Origin: DASSUW01 sp963844205 | GTDB taxonomy: Bacteria > Actinomycetota > Thermoleophilia > Solirubrobacterales > Solirubrobacteraceae | Direction of reading: 5' to 3' | Length of the DNA: 64,000 bases | NCBI GenBank assembly: GCA_963844205.1 | Contig: CAWJNK010000014.1 | Coordinates: 558,001 to 622,000 of the forward strand | In this document: positions 32,717 to 42,379 of the stretch, in pieces | How positions within the stretch are numbered: position 1 is the first letter of the stretch | How the letters are laid out: each line of letters begins with the position of its first letter | The notes under the pieces: generated by a model | Seen by the model: only the letters and a program-made list of their open reading frames with translations | Database searches by the model: none | Told to the model about the DNA's origin: nothing | Made by a program: the position numbers and the translations under genes

Positions 32717-33526
32717 ATGTCCACTGCACCCCTCCCGTCCGGCCTCACCCTGCACTACACCGCGCAGGGCGACCCCGCCGGCGTCCCGGTCATCCTGCTC
32801 CACGGGCTCAGCGACTCGCACCGCTCGTACGAGCCGATGCTGGCCCACCTCCCGCACGAGATCCGCGCCTATGCGCTGACCACGCGCGGCCACGGCGACA
32901 GCGACAAGCCCGAGCACGGCTACGACCCGGCGACGCTGGCCGCCGACGTCGCCGGCTTCATGGACGCCGTCGGCATCATCGACGCCGTGATCGTCGGCCA
33001 CTCGGCCGGCACCTACACCGCCCAGCAGCTCGCGATCGACCACCCCGGCCGCGTGCGGGGCCTCGTGCTCATCGGCGCGGTGTGGTCAGGCCCCGACCAC
33101 GCGGTGCTCAACGAGCTCAACCGGATCGAGTACAGCGACCCGGTCGACCCCGCCTTCGTCCGCGAGTTCCAGCAGAGCACCCTCCGGCGGCCCGTCCCGC
33201 CCGACTACTTCGAGATGGTGGTCGCCGAGAGCCTCAAGCTCCCCGCCGCCGTCTGGCGTGCCGCGGTGCGCGACATCGTCGAAAGCGAGGCGCCGATCAG
33301 CCAGGGCGTGATCCACGCTCCCACCATGCTCCTGTGGGGCGAGTACGACGACGTCTGCCCGCGCGAGGACCAGGAGCGGCTCGCCGCCGACATCCCCGCC
33401 GAGGTGATCGTCTACGAGGGCCACCACCACGCCGCCCACTGGGAGGACCCCCTGCGCGCGGCGGCCGACGTCGCATCGTTCAGCCTTCGAGGACGGCTCC
33501 GTCCTCGATCCGGCGCGGTCCGCTGA
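32717..33526 (+). CDS. Alpha/beta hydrolase
   Basis: A 269-residue alpha/beta-hydrolase-fold enzyme. Oxyanion region VILLHGLSDSHRSYEPM, nucleophile elbow GHSAGT (Ser near 96), acid in LLWGEYDDVCPRED and catalytic His in the GHHHAAHWEDPLRA segment. Substrate unknown; esterase, lactonase or haloalkane-type reactions are all possible. The 3' end overlaps the UDP-glucose pyrophosphorylase gene by 47 bp on the opposite strand. Confidence 0.9.
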   Translation: MSTAPLPSGLTLHYTAQGDPAGVPVILLHGLSDSHRSYEPMLAHLPHEIRAYALTTRGHGDSDKPEHGYDPATLAADVAGFMDAVGIIDAVIVGHSAGTYTAQQLAIDHPGRVRGLVLIGAVWSGPDHAVLNELNRIEYSDPVDPAFVREFQQSTLRRPVPPDYFEMVVAESLKLPAAVWRAAVRDIVESEAPISQGVIHAPTMLLWGEYDDVCPREDQERLAADIPAEVIVYEGHHHAAHWEDPLRAAADVASFSLRGRLRPRSGAVR

Positions 33527-34847
33527 CCTGCACCGTCCCGCGAACGACGACCTCGCGGCCGAAGGTCACGTCGCCTTCGACCGCGAGCCGTTCGCACCCG
33601 ACCAGCGACGGCGCGCCCTCGGGGAAGTGCGCGTCGAAGTCGCGCAGCCGCTTGAAGTGGTCGTCGTCGAGATCGACCACGGGCGGCGTGCCGTCGCGCT
33701 CGGGCGCCAGCTCCACGCGCGCGTCGTCGGCCAGCACGTAGGCGTCGGACCGCAGTGCCAGCAGGTCCTCGGTGGTCTTGACGGGGGAGAACCGCCGCCG
33801 CGGCACGCCCACCGGCTGCGCGCCGTCGAACACGCCGATCGCCGCGCCCATCGCGGTCTCGAGCTGGAAGACCTCGGGGGTCGACTTGTCGCCGGGGTCG
33901 ACGGTCTTGCGGTTGACGATCAGCGGCAGGCCGAGCACGCCCTCGCGCTCGCGCAGGACGTCGGCCAGCGCCCGCAGGTCCACCCACAGGTTGTTGGTGT
34001 TCACGTAGCGGTGGCGGGAGATGTCCTGCAGCGCCTCGAGGTCCTCCTCCGGCGTCTGCGCCGTCTCGCGCAGCACGTAGTTGCCGCCCGGCAGGTGCGC
34101 GATGTGGCCGCCCTTGCGGTCCGCCTCGGTGCGCTTGGTGACCTCCATCGCGAACGGGATCTCCTCGCGCGCCATCCACGCCAGGATCCGCGGCTCGAGG
34201 ACCGCGCCGAGGTTGTCCGAGTTCGAGACGAACGCGTAGCGGTAGCCGCGCCCGAGCAGCTCGTCGAGCATCCCGGAGGTGAGCAGGGCGGTGTAGAGGT
34301 CGCCGTGACCCGGCGGGCACCACTCCTGCGACGGGTCGTCGGGCCATTCGACCGGCATGAGGTCGTCGACGCGGATCTTCGGCTCCTTGTGCTGGACGAA
34401 GTCCGGCGGCACGTCGGACCCCAGGTCCTCGTGCCGGGAGAGCGCATCGAGCGACTCCTCATGCGTGTAGAACGAGTTCATGAGGACGAGCGGCAGGCGC
34501 GCGCCCGACCGCCGGCGCAGCTCGAGCACCTGGCGCGCGATGACGTCGAGGAACGTGAGCCCGTCCTTCGCCTCGATCAGCGACTTGGCGTGGGTCATCC
34601 CCATGCTCGTGCCGAGGCCGCCGTTGAGCTTGAGCACGACCGCCCTGTCGAGCGGCGCGTCCGCTTCGGGCAGCGCGTCGAGCTCCTGCACCTCCCCGAC
34701 CGGCTCGATCTCGGACTCCGGCAGCATGCCGGTCTCGCCCTCCGCGAGCTGGCGGTAGTAGTGGCGGAACGTGTCGATCGCCGCGTCGGGAAGCCCTTCG
34801 CGGCGCATCTTCTCGACGCTGGCCTGCAGCCCGTCCACCGCGGTCAA
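33480..34847 (-). CDS. UTP-glucose-1-phosphate uridylyltransferase (eukaryotic-type fold)
   Basis: A 455-residue UDP-glucose pyrophosphorylase of the UGP2-like family, distinct from bacterial GalU. Nucleotide loop VVLKLNGGLGTSMGMTHAKS, then FVQHKEPKIRVDDLMPVEWP, SNSDNLGAVLEPRILAWM, EVTKRTEADRKGGHIAHLPG and VNRKTVDPGD. The TTG start at 34847 overlaps the stop of the upstream SAH hydrolase gene (TTGA) and has GGGGGGT 4 nt upstream. UDP-glucose is the substrate of the intein-containing dehydrogenase at 49-51.7 kb. Confidence 0.9.
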   Translation of the reverse strand: MTAVDGLQASVEKMRREGLPDAAIDTFRHYYRQLAEGETGMLPESEIEPVGEVQELDALPEADAPLDRAVVLKLNGGLGTSMGMTHAKSLIEAKDGLTFLDVIARQVLELRRRSGARLPLVLMNSFYTHEESLDALSRHEDLGSDVPPDFVQHKEPKIRVDDLMPVEWPDDPSQEWCPPGHGDLYTALLTSGMLDELLGRGYRYAFVSNSDNLGAVLEPRILAWMAREEIPFAMEVTKRTEADRKGGHIAHLPGGNYVLRETAQTPEEDLEALQDISRHRYVNTNNLWVDLRALADVLREREGVLGLPLIVNRKTVDPGDKSTPEVFQLETAMGAAIGVFDGAQPVGVPRRRFSPVKTTEDLLALRSDAYVLADDARVELAPERDGTPPVVDLDDDHFKRLRDFDAHFPEGAPSLVGCERLAVEGDVTFGREVVVRGTVQVSGPRRIEDGAVLEG

Positions 34848-36094
34848 TCTACCCCCCAGCCCCGGAGATAGCGCTCCTGCTCGGGGCTCAGCGTGTCGAT
34901 CCGGACGCCGAGCGAGGCGAGCTTGAGCTCCGCCACCTCGCGGTCGATGCCCTCCGGCACCGGATGCACGCCGGGCGCCAGCTCGGGGCCGTGGCGCGCC
35001 AGCTCCTCGGCGGCGAGCGCCTGCAGCGCGAACGAGATGTCCATGACCGACGCCGGATGGCCCTCGGCGGCCGCGAGGTTGACCACGCGCCCGCCGGCGA
35101 GCAGGTTCAGCCGCCGGTCGCCCTGCGTGAACTGCTCGACGAGCGGCCGCACCTCGCGCACGCCGTCGGCCCAGGCGCGCAGCTCCTCGACGGAGATCTC
35201 GACGTCGAAGTGCCCCGCGTTGGCGAGCACGGCGCCGTCCTTCATGCGGTCGAAGTGCTCGCCGCGCAGGACGTCGCGGCCGCCGGTGACGGTCACGAAG
35301 ACGTCGCCGCGCTCGGCCGCCTCGAGCGCGGGCATCACCTCGAAGCCGTCCATGCGGGCCTCGAGCGCGCGCAGCGGGTCGACCTCGCAGACCAGCACGG
35401 ACGCGCCGGCGCCGTCGGCGCGCAGCGCGATCCCCTTGCCCGCCCAGCCGTAGCCCAGCACGACCAGCGTGCGGCCGGCGAGCAGCAGGTTGGTCGTGCG
35501 CAGGATGCCGTCGAGCGCCGACTGCCCGGTGCCGAAGCGGTCGTTGATGGCGCGCTCGGTGAACGCCTCGTTGACCGCGATGACCGGGCACGCGAGCTTG
35601 CCCTCGGCCTCCAGCGCGCGCAGCCGGACCAGCCCCGTGGTCGTCTCCTCGGTGCCGCCGATCAGGCCGTCGAGCAGGTCGGGGCGCGCCAGGTGCAGGG
35701 CGGTGAGGAGGTCGGCGCCGTCGTCGAGCGTGATGCGTGGCGCGCGCGCGACGACGGCGGCCACCCGCGCCGCCCACGCCTCGGCGTCGTCGCCGCGGAC
35801 CGCGTGCACCTCCGCGCCCGCGACGGCCAGCGCAGCGGCGACGTCGTCCTGCGTCGCGAACGGGTTCGACGCGCAGAGCGCGACCTCGGCGCCGCCCGCC
35901 GCGAGCGCCCGGACGAGGTTGCCGGTCTCCGACGTCACGTGCAGGCAGGCGCCGACCACGATGCCGTCGAGCGGGCGCTCGCGGTCGAAGCGATCGCGGA
36001 TCGAGCGCAAGACGGGCATCTGCCCGCCGGCCCACTCGATGCGAGCCTCGCCCGCGTCCGCGAGCGCGCTGTCGGCGACTTCCGAGGCGGCCAT
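34844..36094 (-). CDS. S-adenosylhomocysteine hydrolase-like protein, archaeal/Thermotoga-type
   Basis: A 416-residue SAHase-family protein, about 55 residues shorter than the canonical enzyme at 37518. It has CLHVTSETGNLVRALAAGGA, GTEETTTGLVRLRALEAEGK, FGTGQSALDGILRTTNLL, NAD loop VVLGYGWAGKGIALRA, and NAGHFDVEI. It lacks the C-terminal K-P-D-H-Y-R-Y segment. These traits match the subgroup found in archaea and Thermotoga, in which some members prefer S-inosylhomocysteine. It forms an overlapping pair with the UDP-glucose pyrophosphorylase gene. Confidence 0.88.
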   Translation of the reverse strand: MAASEVADSALADAGEARIEWAGGQMPVLRSIRDRFDRERPLDGIVVGACLHVTSETGNLVRALAAGGAEVALCASNPFATQDDVAAALAVAGAEVHAVRGDDAEAWAARVAAVVARAPRITLDDGADLLTALHLARPDLLDGLIGGTEETTTGLVRLRALEAEGKLACPVIAVNEAFTERAINDRFGTGQSALDGILRTTNLLLAGRTLVVLGYGWAGKGIALRADGAGASVLVCEVDPLRALEARMDGFEVMPALEAAERGDVFVTVTGGRDVLRGEHFDRMKDGAVLANAGHFDVEISVEELRAWADGVREVRPLVEQFTQGDRRLNLLAGGRVVNLAAAEGHPASVMDISFALQALAAEELARHGPELAPGVHPVPEGIDREVAELKLASLGVRIDTLSPEQERYLRGWGVD

Positions 36095-36106
36095 CGGGCG
36101 CCCAGC

Positions 36107-37447
36107 CTACGACTGTGCGGCCGCGAAGGCGGCGACGAGCCGGTCGATGTCCTCCTCGGTGGTCGACCAGTTCGACACCGAGACGCGGATCGCCGCGCGG
36201 CCCTCCCAGACGGTGCCGCCCAGCCACGCCTCGCCGCCGCTCTGCACGGCGTCGAGCATCGAGCGCGTGGTCTCGTCGTCGCCGAAGCGGACGAGCGCCT
36301 GGTTGAGCACGACCTCGTTGAGCACCTCGCCGCCGATCCCGGCCAGCCCCTCCGCGGCCCGGCGCGCGAGCGCGCAGTTGCGCTCGATCAGCTCCGCGAG
36401 GCCCTCGCGGCCGAGCGACCGCAGCGCCGCGTAGACCGGGACGGAGCGCGCGCGGCGCGACATCTCCGGGACGGTGTCGATCGGCTCCCGGCCCTGCGAG
36501 CCGGGCAGGTAGCTCGCGGTGACGCCCATCGCGGCCCGCAGGATCTCGCGGTCGGCGACGATCGCCAGCCCGCCGTCGTAGGGCACGTTGAGCCACTTGT
36601 GGGCGTCCACGGACCACGAGTCGGCCCGCTCGGCGCCGCGGACGAGGTGCCGCAGGCCGGGGACGGCGGCCGCCCACAGGCCGAACGCGCCGTCGACGTG
36701 CAGCCAGGCGCCGTGGCGGCTCGTCGCATCGGCGATCGCGTCAAGCGGGTCGGACGCGCCGGTGTTGACCTCACCCGCCTGCGCGCACACGATCGTGGGA
36801 CCGTCGGTCAGCGCTTCGGCGAGCGCGTCGGCGCGCATGGCGCCGCGTTCGGCGGGGATCCGGATCGCGCGGGCCGGGCCGAGGCCGAGGTAGCGGAGCG
36901 CGACGAGCAGCGAGGCGTGGACGTGCTCGCCGACGAAGACGCGGATCTCGGGCGCGCCGGACAGCCCGTCCGCCTCCACGTCCCAGCCCTCGCGGGCGAG
37001 CACGGCATGCCGCGCGGCGGCGAGGCAGGTGAAGTTGCCCATCGTGGCGCCGGTCGTGAAGCCGACGGCGGAGTCGTGTGGCAGGTCGAGCGCGTCGAGG
37101 ACCCACCGCTCGGCGACCGCCTCGATCGCCGCCGCGGCGGGCGAGCTCACGCGCGTGAACGCGTTCTGGTCCCAGGTCGAGGTCAGCCAGTCGGCGGCGA
37201 GCGCGGCGGGCAGCGCGCCGCCGGTCACGAAGCCGAAGTAGCGCGGGCCAGGGCTGGCGACGGTCGCGGGCCCGGCGACCGCCGCCAGCTGCTCGATCAC
37301 GGCCACCGGGGCCTCGCCGTGCTCGGGCAGCGGCTCGTCGAGCGCTGCGATGACGTCCTCGTAGCCGGTCGTCGCGCCGACGGGCCGGTCGCCGATGGTC
37401 GCCAGATGCACCTCGGCCAGCTCGGTGGCTCGGCGAAGAACGCTCAT
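36107..37447 (-). CDS. PLP-dependent group II decarboxylase
   Basis: A 446-residue protein of the aromatic-L-amino-acid/glutamate decarboxylase family. PLP lysine in SVDAHKWLNVPYDGG; HVDGAFGLWAAAV carries the aspartate that binds the pyridine nitrogen; PRYFGFVTGGALPAALAADW and TTGATMGNFTCLAAARHAVL are typical. Substrate specificity (tyrosine, tryptophan, glutamate, other) cannot be read from these motifs. It lies between the two SAH hydrolase genes on the same strand, but a strong hairpin separates it from ahcY. Confidence 0.9.
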   Translation of the reverse strand: MSVLRRATELAEVHLATIGDRPVGATTGYEDVIAALDEPLPEHGEAPVAVIEQLAAVAGPATVASPGPRYFGFVTGGALPAALAADWLTSTWDQNAFTRVSSPAAAAIEAVAERWVLDALDLPHDSAVGFTTGATMGNFTCLAAARHAVLAREGWDVEADGLSGAPEIRVFVGEHVHASLLVALRYLGLGPARAIRIPAERGAMRADALAEALTDGPTIVCAQAGEVNTGASDPLDAIADATSRHGAWLHVDGAFGLWAAAVPGLRHLVRGAERADSWSVDAHKWLNVPYDGGLAIVADREILRAAMGVTASYLPGSQGREPIDTVPEMSRRARSVPVYAALRSLGREGLAELIERNCALARRAAEGLAGIGGEVLNEVVLNQALVRFGDDETTRSMLDAVQSGGEAWLGGTVWEGRAAIRVSVSNWSTTEEDIDRLVAAFAAAQS

Positions 37448-37468
37448 CGGCCGAGCCTATCCGCCGCG

Positions 37469-37507
37469 CACGATCGTGGCCGGTCGCGCGGCCGGCCACG
37501 AATCGTG
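37469..37507 (-). terminator. Hairpin terminator downstream of ahcY
   Basis: CACGATCGTGGCCGG, loop TCGCGCGG, CCGGCCACGAATCGTG: 15 bp with a single bulge, 11 nt beyond the ahcY stop. No T-run, but position and stability fit termination before the decarboxylase gene. Confidence 0.6.
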
Positions 37508-37517
37508 GGCGGGGCGC

Positions 37518-38939
<1,422 letters not shown>

Positions 38940-38946
38940 CGTTCTC

Positions 38947-39315
38947 CTAGTGGGTGGCGGTCAGGGCGGCGGCGTCGAGGAGGCGCTGGTGCTTCTCCTG
39001 CTCCCAGCGCATCCAGTCCGCGGCCGGCACGTCGACAGGACGCTCGGCGCGGGCCTCGAGCCAGGTCTCGGTCGCCTCGCGCAGGTCCGGCTCGCGCCGC
39101 AGGCGCGCCGCGAAGGCGACGTCGGACAGGCCGATCTCATGCTCCTCGAGCAGCTCGCGCAGCGTGCGCAAGCGCTGGAGCTCTGCCGGGCCGTAGAGGC
39201 GGTAGCCGGACGGCGACCGCGCGGGCTCGACCAGCCCGACGCGCTCGACGTAGCGCAGCATCCGGGGCGACCAGCCGGTGGTCTCCGCCGCCTCGTGGAT
39301 CGTCAGGGCATCCAT
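38947..39315 (-). CDS. MerR-family regulator
   Basis: A 122-residue MerR protein with winged HTH LTIHEAAETTGWSPRMLRYV and ERVGLVEPARSPSGYRLYGP, then a short coiled-coil/dimer helix (LQRLRTLRELLEEHEIGLSD) and a small C-terminal part without metal-binding cysteines. It precedes ahcY by 7 bp. The promoter has a MerR-type long spacer with a palindrome, so it probably autoregulates and controls ahcY. The signal could be a methyl-cycle metabolite; this is inference. Confidence 0.88.
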   Translation of the reverse strand: MDALTIHEAAETTGWSPRMLRYVERVGLVEPARSPSGYRLYGPAELQRLRTLRELLEEHEIGLSDVAFAARLRREPDLREATETWLEARAERPVDVPAADWMRWEQEKHQRLLDAAALTATH

Positions 39316-39325
39316 CAGGCGGACC

Positions 39326-39357
39326 AGTGTAGCGCAACCCTGACACAACTGTGTCAA
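39326..39357 (-). promoter_or_regulatory. MerR-type promoter with 20-bp spacer and palindrome
   Basis: Minus strand TTGACA (39357-39352), 20-nt spacer, TACACT (39331-39326). TGACACA-AC-TGTGTCA (39341-39356) overlaps the -35 box and spacer. Spacers of 19-20 bp with a central dyad are the hallmark of MerR-activated promoters. Expected transcription start is about 4 nt before the ATG, so the mRNA would be nearly leaderless. Confidence 0.7.
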
Positions 39358-39426
39358 GGTTTGTCATGCTAAGGCGCTCGCACGAGCTTGCGAGTGCGAG
39401 CAAGCCGCACTGGTAATCATGCGGGC

Positions 39427-39615
39427 GTGAGCATCTTCAATCGAATCGTTCGCTTCGCCCGATCCCCCCAAGGCCGTCGGATGATGTCCGAGGCCGGCCG
39501 CTACGCCCGGAGCCCGCAGGGTCGCCGGCATCTGGACACGGTCCGCCGCCAGATCACGAGCCGCCGCGCGGGTCGCGCGTCGCAGGCCGAGCCGCCGCGC
39601 GGCGCGCAGCGGTAG
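39427..39615 (+). CDS. Small basic protein of unknown function
   Basis: A 62-residue, arginine-rich protein from GTG at 39427: VSIFNRIVRFARSPQGRRMM, then a second RYARSPQGRRHLDTV, so the ARSPQGRR motif occurs twice, 16 residues apart. The rest is a basic tail. It resembles short actinobacterial proteins built on the same 'ARSPQGR' repeat, for which I know no function. High charge suggests nucleic-acid or membrane association, but this is a guess. Confidence 0.55.
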   Translation: MSIFNRIVRFARSPQGRRMMSEAGRYARSPQGRRHLDTVRRQITSRRAGRASQAEPPRGAQR

Positions 39616-39659
39616 GCCGAGTCGTCGCGCCGGTCGCCCGCGCTGACAGACTGCGCGCC

Positions 39660-41387
39660 ATGCCGACGGGCGCGCAGCGGATCGTCGACCTTCTCGAGGA
39701 GCAGGGCGTCGAGGTGTGCTTCGGGCTGCCCGGCGTCCACAACCTGGCGCTGTGGGAGGCGCTGCGGGGGTCGAAGATCCGGCTCGTCGGCGTCCGCCAC
39801 GAGCAGACCGCGGCCTACGCCGCCGACGGGTACGCACGCGCGACCGGGCGGCTCGGGGTCGCGCTGACGACCACGGGCCCGGGCGCCGCCAACACGCTGG
39901 CGGCGGTCGGCGAGGCGTGGGCGTCGCGCTCGCCGGTGCTGGTCATCGCCACCGACATCCCGTCGACCCTCCGGCGGCCCGGCGCCTACCGCGGCGTGCT
40001 GCACGAGGCGACCGACCAGGCCGCGATGTTCGGGCCGGTGGTGAAGTCATCGCACCGCGCGACGGCCGCCGATGAGGTGGCGCCGGCGGCCGCGGCCGCG
40101 GTCCGCGACGCGGTCGCCGCGCCGACGCGGCCCGTGTACCTCGAGGTGGCGACCGACCTGCTCGGCGCCGAGGTCCCCGCGGGCGACGATCGCCCCGAAG
40201 GCGCCGAGGTCCCAGCGGGCGACGATCGCCCAGCGGGCGCGGAGGTCCCGGCGGGCGACGATCGCCCCGGGGACGCCGAGGTCCTCGGGGGCGACGGGGG
40301 CGCGCCGGGCGATGGCGCGCGGTCGCCCGAGGACGCGCTGGGCGCCGCCGTGGCGCGCATCGCGGCCGCCGAGCGGCCGCTGATCTGGGCCGGGACCGGG
40401 GCGCGCGACGCCGGCGAGGCGGTCGCGCGGCTCGCGGAGCGGCTCGGCGCGCCGGTCATGGTCACGTACGGCGCCGCCGGGCTCCTGCCTCCCGCGCACC
40501 CGTGCCTGGTCGGCATGCCGCCGCACGTCGAGCCCGCGGGCTCGCTGTGGGACGAGGCCGACCTCGTGCTCGCGATCGGGTCCGACCTCGACGGCGTGCA
40601 GACCCAGAACTTCGCCATGCCGCAGCCGCCCGCACTCGTCGCCGTCAACCTCGACCCCGAGGACGCGACGAAGAACTACCGCGTCGACGTCATGCTCGAG
40701 GGCGACGCGCAGGCCGTGACCGCGGCGCTCGCGGATCGCGTCCCCGCACGCGGCGAGACCGAGCCGCTCGCCGAGCGCCAGCACGACGTCCGCGCGCGGG
40801 CGTGCGCGCAGCTCGACGGCCGCGCCCTGCGGTTCCTGGACGCCATGCACTTCGCGCTGCCCGAGGACGCCGTCGTGGTGGCGGACATGTGCATCCCCGG
40901 GTACTGGCTCGCGGGCTTCCACACGCCCGCGGCGCCGCGGCGACTGCAGATCCCGCTCGGCTGGGGGACGCTCGGCTACGCGTTCCCGGCGGCGATCGGC
41001 GCGGCGCTGGCGGGCACCGGCCCGGCCGTGGCGGTCGTCGGCGACGGCGGCTTCCTGTTCGCGTGCGGCGACCTCGCCACCGTCGCCCAGGAGCAGATCC
41101 CGCTCACCACCGTGATCGTCGACGACGGCGGCTACGGGATGCTGCGCTACGACCAGGACGTGCACGGCGACGAGCGCTACGGCGTCGACCTCCATACCCC
41201 GGACTTCGCCGCCCTGGCCGGCGCCTTCGGGATCCGCGCCGAGACGGTCGATGGGCTCGACGACGCGTTCGGCGAGGCGCTCGCCCGCCAGGTGGCGGAG
41301 CCGGAGCCGACCGTGCTCGTCGCCCGCACGCCGGACCCGCTCGTCCCGCCGCCCAACACGTCGCCCAACTGGTACCGCCGCCGCTAG
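39660..41387 (+). CDS. ThDP-dependent enzyme (acetolactate synthase-like) with repetitive linker
   Basis: A 575-residue ThDP enzyme. The PYR domain has the catalytic Glu in RHEQTAAYAADGYARATG and TTGPGAANTLAAVGEAW; the central domain is about 225-350; the PP domain has GDGGFLFACGDLATVA and then VDDGGYGMLRYDQ. The usual Asn ligand of the GDG-Nx motif is Asp here. Residues about 169-216 are a run of near-identical 12-mers (GAEVPAGDDRP). Family members are decarboxylases or carboligases; the substrate is not assignable. Confidence 0.88.
   Translation: MPTGAQRIVDLLEEQGVEVCFGLPGVHNLALWEALRGSKIRLVGVRHEQTAAYAADGYARATGRLGVALTTTGPGAANTLAAVGEAWASRSPVLVIATDIPSTLRRPGAYRGVLHEATDQAAMFGPVVKSSHRATAADEVAPAAAAAVRDAVAAPTRPVYLEVATDLLGAEVPAGDDRPEGAEVPAGDDRPAGAEVPAGDDRPGDAEVLGGDGGAPGDGARSPEDALGAAVARIAAAERPLIWAGTGARDAGEAVARLAERLGAPVMVTYGAAGLLPPAHPCLVGMPPHVEPAGSLWDEADLVLAIGSDLDGVQTQNFAMPQPPALVAVNLDPEDATKNYRVDVMLEGDAQAVTAALADRVPARGETEPLAERQHDVRARACAQLDGRALRFLDAMHFALPEDAVVVADMCIPGYWLAGFHTPAAPRRLQIPLGWGTLGYAFPAAIGAALAGTGPAVAVVGDGGFLFACGDLATVAQEQIPLTTVIVDDGGYGMLRYDQDVHGDERYGVDLHTPDFAALAGAFGIRAETVDGLDDAFGEALARQVAEPEPTVLVARTPDPLVPPPNTSPNWYRRR
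40164..40307 (+). repeat. In-frame 36-bp tandem repeat in the ThDP enzyme gene
   Basis: Units at 40164, 40200, 40236 and 40272 encode GAEVPAGDDRPE, GAEVPAGDDRPA, GAEVPAGDDRPG and the diverged DAEVLGGDGGAP. They lie at the junction of the PYR and central domains, lengthening the linker. Confidence 0.9.
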
Positions 41388-42274
41388 GGCCCCACGGAAT
41401 CGGCCGGCTCGTCCGGCTCGCGGTGAACCGCCACGCCGGCCACGACGAGCGCGACGCCCGCGACCTCGACGAGCGTCGGCAGCTGCGAGAGCACGACGAT
41501 GCCGATCACGGTCGCCGTCGCGGGCAGGAGCGAGACCATCAGCGCGTAGGTCGCTCGCGGCATCCGCGCCAGCGCTAACTGGTCGGCGACGTACGGGATC
41601 ACCGACGACGAGACGCCAACGCCGATGCCGGCCGCGAGCGCGACGGGGTCGTCGAGCACCGGCAGCACCGCCCAGCCGCCGATCGGCGTGACCACCACGG
41701 CGGCGATCAGCATCGACGCCGCGAGGCCGTCGATCCCCGCCGCCGCCCCCCGCTCGGCCACCCGCGCGCCGAGGACGATGTAGAGCGCGAACAGCACGGC
41801 GTTGGCGGCGGCGAACGCGACGCCCAGCGGCTCGCCCTCCAGCACCACGTCGGTGAGTAGGTAGACGCCCGCGACCGCCATGACGAGCGCGGCCAGGTTC
41901 CGGGGCGTGTGGGCGCCGATCGCCGCCAGCACGATCACGGGCAGGAACTCGATCGCGGCGACGGTCCCGAGCGGCAGGCGGTCGATCGCGCTGTAGAAGA
42001 TGCAGTTCATCACCGCCAGGACCGCGCCCCAGGCGATCAGCAGGCGCCGGCCGTCCCGGTCGAGCGCGGCGAACGCCCGCCACGGCCGCCGCCACGCCGC
42101 GAAGATCACCGCCGCCGACGCGATCCGCAGCCACGCCACGCCCAGCACCTCCACGCGCGCGAACAGCAGCACCGCGAACGCCGGCCCGAGGTAGTGGAAC
42201 ACCGCGCTGATCGCGAAGAAGCTCTCGGGCGGCGCCTTGGCCGCGAACGTCGCGGCCCAGCGGTTCATGGCCAT
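41384..42274 (-). CDS. EamA-family transporter
   Basis: A 296-residue drug/metabolite transporter with ten predicted helices in two EamA repeats. Segments: NRWAATFAAKAPPESFFAIS, FHYLGPAFAVLLFARV, RLPLGTVAAIEFLPVIVLAA, GVSSSVIPYVADQLALARMP, ATYALMVSLLPATATVIGIV. It resembles the RhtA-like threonine/homoserine exporter branch. ATG at 42274 is preferred. Its stop overlaps the end of the ThDP gene by 4 bp. It is divergent from a LysR regulator that may control it. Confidence 0.88.
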   Translation of the reverse strand: MAMNRWAATFAAKAPPESFFAISAVFHYLGPAFAVLLFARVEVLGVAWLRIASAAVIFAAWRRPWRAFAALDRDGRRLLIAWGAVLAVMNCIFYSAIDRLPLGTVAAIEFLPVIVLAAIGAHTPRNLAALVMAVAGVYLLTDVVLEGEPLGVAFAAANAVLFALYIVLGARVAERGAAAGIDGLAASMLIAAVVVTPIGGWAVLPVLDDPVALAAGIGVGVSSSVIPYVADQLALARMPRATYALMVSLLPATATVIGIVVLSQLPTLVEVAGVALVVAGVAVHREPDEPADSVGP

Positions 42275-42379
42275 CGTCGACACGCCTAGGCGAAGGTAGG
42301 AGCGCGGCCGCCCGTCGGCAATATCGATGGGTGATGGCAGCCATCTCGCGAGACTGTGCGCGCCCCCTACGATGGCGCG

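Noticed and set aside
40164..40307. CRISPR-like repeat array
   Set aside because: Units are contiguous without spacers, in frame and inside a coding region.
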